13,337 nt of DNA from Nitrospinae bacterium AH_259_B05_G02_I21 (lineage in GTDB: Bacteria; JADFOP01): contig JALLOF010000039.1 of assembly GCA_027717595.1 (NCBI GenBank), positions 1-13,337 of the forward strand. The letters run 5' to 3'. The notes beneath the pieces were generated by a model. It was not told where the DNA came from and ran no database searches. It saw only the letters and a list, made by a program, of their open reading frames with translations. Of the stretch, positions 13,202 to 13,337 are shown in pieces. The translations under genes and the position numbers were made by a program. Within the stretch, counting starts at the first letter, position 1. Each line of letters begins with the position of its first letter.

Positions 13202-13337
13202 ATGCGTAAGGAAGCGAGGCGGGCGATTGAGGAGCTTCAAATCGGAACGAAACTGAAACATTACCGGAAACAGGTCCGCCACTGGACCCTTGATGATTTA
13301 TCCAAGAAGACAGGATTGTCAAAGCCTTTGCTCTCCC
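13202..13337 (+). CDS. XRE-family helix-turn-helix regulator, N-terminal part only (window edge)
   Basis: The first 45 codons of a DNA-binding regulator are present before the window ends. IGTKLKHYRKQVRHWTLDDL (14-33) followed by SKKTGLSKPLLS (34-45) is the canonical XRE/Cro-type helix-turn-helix: helix 1, then the T.DDL.KKTG turn, then the recognition helix. The 13-residue lead is basic and acidic without a domain. Many proteins with this exact kind of start carry a C-terminal cupin domain and are ~190 residues, but that part lies outside the window. The ATG has a strong AAGGAGG (13190-13196) five bases ahead. The local DNA is more A/T-rich than the genes to the left. It begins 117 bases after the MOSC frame, so it is probably a separate transcription unit. 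Confidence 0.88.
   Translation, partial: MRKEARRAIEELQIGTKLKHYRKQVRHWTLDDLSKKTGLSKPLLS

Noticed and set aside
1-13337. CRISPR array, tRNA, rRNA, insertion sequence or integrase
   Set aside because: Read for on both strands. No spaced direct repeats, cloverleaf with T-loop consensus, transposase motif or terminal inverted repeats with target duplications were seen.

Overview
The window reads as chromosomal DNA of a GC-rich Gram-negative-type bacterium, probably an uncultured lineage. Evidence for this is a secreted beta-propeller with a signal peptide, a type II NADH dehydrogenase, an HD-GYP protein, and Shine-Dalgarno sites with mixed ATG/GTG/TTG starts. No rRNA, tRNA, insertion sequence or CRISPR array was found, and the sequence alone does not fix the phylum.

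Left part (474-6768, minus strand): one tightly packed six-gene operon, transcribed right to left. In transcription order it encodes a DPM1-like family 2 glycosyltransferase, a radical SAM enzyme with a SPASM-like tail, a TIGR04282/DUF2064-type nucleotidyl/glycosyltransferase, a GT-C integral-membrane glycosyltransferase, a cellulose-synthase-like membrane GT2, and a second, shorter radical SAM enzyme. The last three junctions are all 4-bp ATGA overlaps. The DPM1-like enzyme could make a polyprenyl-phosphate sugar, the GT-C protein could use it as donor, and the processive-type GT2 could extend or transfer a glycan. The two radical SAM enzymes would tailor the product or an attached molecule. 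I do not recognise this combination as a characterised pathway, and it is the best candidate here for an undescribed system. Positions 1-473 contain no convincing gene.

Centre (6769-7108): a divergent control region of about 340 bp. It holds a CRP/FNR-family-like dyad, three perfect palindromes, a plausible sigma70-type promoter facing right, and a GC-rich hairpin in the probable leader of the left operon.

Right part (7109-13337, plus strand): a DoxX/DoxD-like membrane protein, then a secreted eight-blade PQQ-like propeller that arose by duplication of a four-blade unit. Next is a decayed locus where the first codons of a probable glucose/alcohol dehydrogenase abut the last ~145 codons of a GH15 glucoamylase. 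An NADH dehydrogenase type II gene and a membrane-anchored HAMP/HD-GYP gene follow almost without spacing. Then come an N-terminally truncated MOSC-domain gene and the start of an XRE-family regulator that runs off the window. Two genes cut down to their C-terminal parts (GH15, MOSC) bracket the NADH dehydrogenase/HD-GYP pair, which suggests past deletions or rearrangement in this accessory stretch.
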